Assembly: GCA_020832665.1 (NCBI GenBank) | Contig: JAFIEG010000030.1 | Span: 1-46,171, forward strand | Source: Pararhodobacter sp. | GTDB lineage: Bacteria; Pseudomonadota; Alphaproteobacteria; Rhodobacterales; Rhodobacteraceae | Direction of reading: 5' to 3' | Length of the DNA: 46,171 nucleotides | Shown here: positions 45,565-46,171 of the stretch, in pieces | How positions within the stretch are numbered: position 1 is the first letter of the stretch | How the letters are laid out: each line of letters begins with the position of its first letter | Translations under genes and position numbers: made by a program | The notes under the pieces: model-generated | Seen by the model: only the letters and a program-made list of their open reading frames with translations | The model's database searches: none | Told to the model about the DNA's origin: nothing

Positions 45565-46171
45565 TCAGCCAGTCGAACCGCCATCCTCGGTCACCGGGCG
45601 GCGATAGCCAAGCGCCACCACATATTTCTCTGCGCTGTCGGCGCGGCTGGCCGGCGGCTTGACATTGTGCACCTTCTCGAAGCGCTGCTTGAGCCGCTTT
45701 TGCAATTCGCCCTCGGCGCCGCCGGCCAGCACCTTGGCCAGGAAGGTGCCGCCCTCCTCGAGCACGTCAAAGGCGAATTCCGCCGCCGCCTCGCACAGCG
45801 CCATGATGCGCAGGTGATCGGTCTGACGATGCCCGCTCGCTGCCGCCGCCATGTCCGAGAGCACCACATCGGCGCGCCCGCCCAGCCAGTCGCGCACCTT
45901 GTCGTCAGCGCCCTCGTCGAGAAAATCCAGCACATGCAGCTCGGCCCCGGCCAGCGGCGCCACCTCCTGCAGGTCGATACCCAGCACAAAACCCTGCGGC
46001 TTGCCCTTGCGGCTGCCCTGGGCGTTCACCCGCTCCACCGCCACCTGCAGCCAGCCGCCGGGTGCGCAACCCAGATCGACCACCCTTGCGCCGGGCCGCA
46101 GGAAGCCGAAGCGATCGTCGAGCTCGATCAGCTTGAAGGCGGCGCGGCCCCCCCCCCCCCCCCCCCCCGGG
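45565..46171 (-). CDS. rlmE: 23S rRNA (uridine-2552-2'-O)-methyltransferase RlmE, N-terminus missing
   Basis: SAM-dependent methyltransferase (also called FtsJ/RrmJ) that modifies U2552 in the ribosomal A loop. Motifs visible are [19 protein letters not shown] near the start of the visible part, the SAM loop [11 protein letters not shown], the catalytic Asp in [19 protein letters not shown], the catalytic Lys in [10 protein letters not shown] and the C-terminal [12 protein letters not shown]. About 45-60 N-terminal residues are expected beyond the window. Immediately before RAAFK the sequence becomes a homopolymer, so the true upstream sequence is not shown. Confidence 0.92.
   Translation of the reverse strand, partial: PGGGGGGGRAAFKLIELDDRFGFLRPGARVVDLGCAPGGWLQVAVERVNAQGSRKGKPQGFVLGIDLQEVAPLAGAELHVLDFLDEGADDKVRDWLGGRADVVLSDMAAAASGHRQTDHLRIMALCEAAAEFAFDVLEEGGTFLAKVLAGGAEGELQKRLKQRFEKVHNVKPPASRADSAEKYVVALGYRRPVTEDGGSTG
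46148..46168. other. Poly-C run at the window end
   Basis: About 21 consecutive C residues followed by GGG interrupt the rlmE coding sequence at the position where a GYRSR-like segment is expected. This is most simply a sequencing or assembly artefact at a contig end. Confidence 0.7.

Overview
The window is a GC-rich (roughly two-thirds G+C), densely packed stretch of an alphaproteobacterial chromosome. It most likely comes from the Rhodobacteraceae (Rhodobacterales). The pointers are an archaeal-type class I lysyl-tRNA synthetase, a SelD fused to an N-terminal flavoprotein, an fdsGBACD formate dehydrogenase operon, a bioMNY biotin importer, and an AI-2E/HdaA/PPK1/Ppx run. The family-level assignment is inference; no rRNA is present.

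Layout. 1-1.45 kb: the end of an Mrp-type Na+/H+ antiporter operon (mnhE, mnhF, mnhG, then a DUF4040-like subunit cut by the window edge). 1.7-4.7 kb: 3-hydroxybutyrate dehydrogenase and an acyl-CoA ligase, divergent from a PAS-LuxR regulator. 4.9-9.3 kb: the conserved ybbP-ybbA / tesA divergent locus plus a HIT hydrolase. 9.4-16.7 kb: tRNA 2-selenouridine synthase, a DUF1800/DUF1501 pair, tRNA-Met(CAT), the selenophosphate synthetase fusion and a DUF4336 protein. 16.7-27.3 kb: lysS, a TerB-like protein, a lipoprotein, a [2Fe-2S] ferredoxin, an AI-2E-type permease, hdaA, ppk1, ppx and an ALDH7-type dehydrogenase. 27.7-29.8 kb: a 39-residue small ORF and bioMNY. 30.0-36.0 kb: fdsGBACD, in which fdsC is fdhD. 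36.0-38.7 kb: an accessory patch with a structured DNA element, an orphan alpha/beta hydrolase, an antitoxin-gene remnant and an AT-rich XRE-ImmA/IrrE gene. 38.7-46.2 kb: ettA, truB, thrS, two alpha/beta hydrolases and rlmE, cut by a poly-C end.

How the genes work together. SelD would supply selenophosphate to MnmH, so selenium here appears to serve tRNA wobble modification; the formate dehydrogenase in the window has Cys, not Sec, at its active site. PPK1 and Ppx make and hydrolyse polyphosphate. BioM, BioN and BioY make a complete energy-coupling-factor biotin importer. FdsG, FdsB, FdsA and FdsD with the sulfurtransferase FdhD form an NAD-linked soluble formate dehydrogenase.

The most unusual material is non-coding or accessory. 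There is a dispersed hairpin repeat family whose stem shows a compensatory base change between copies. A G-quadruplex motif sits exactly in the loop of a long hairpin between the formate and biotin operons. A nested-hairpin cassette lies upstream of the formate operon. A low-GC XRE-ImmA/IrrE island abuts the remains of an older antitoxin gene. I found no CRISPR array, insertion sequence or integrase.
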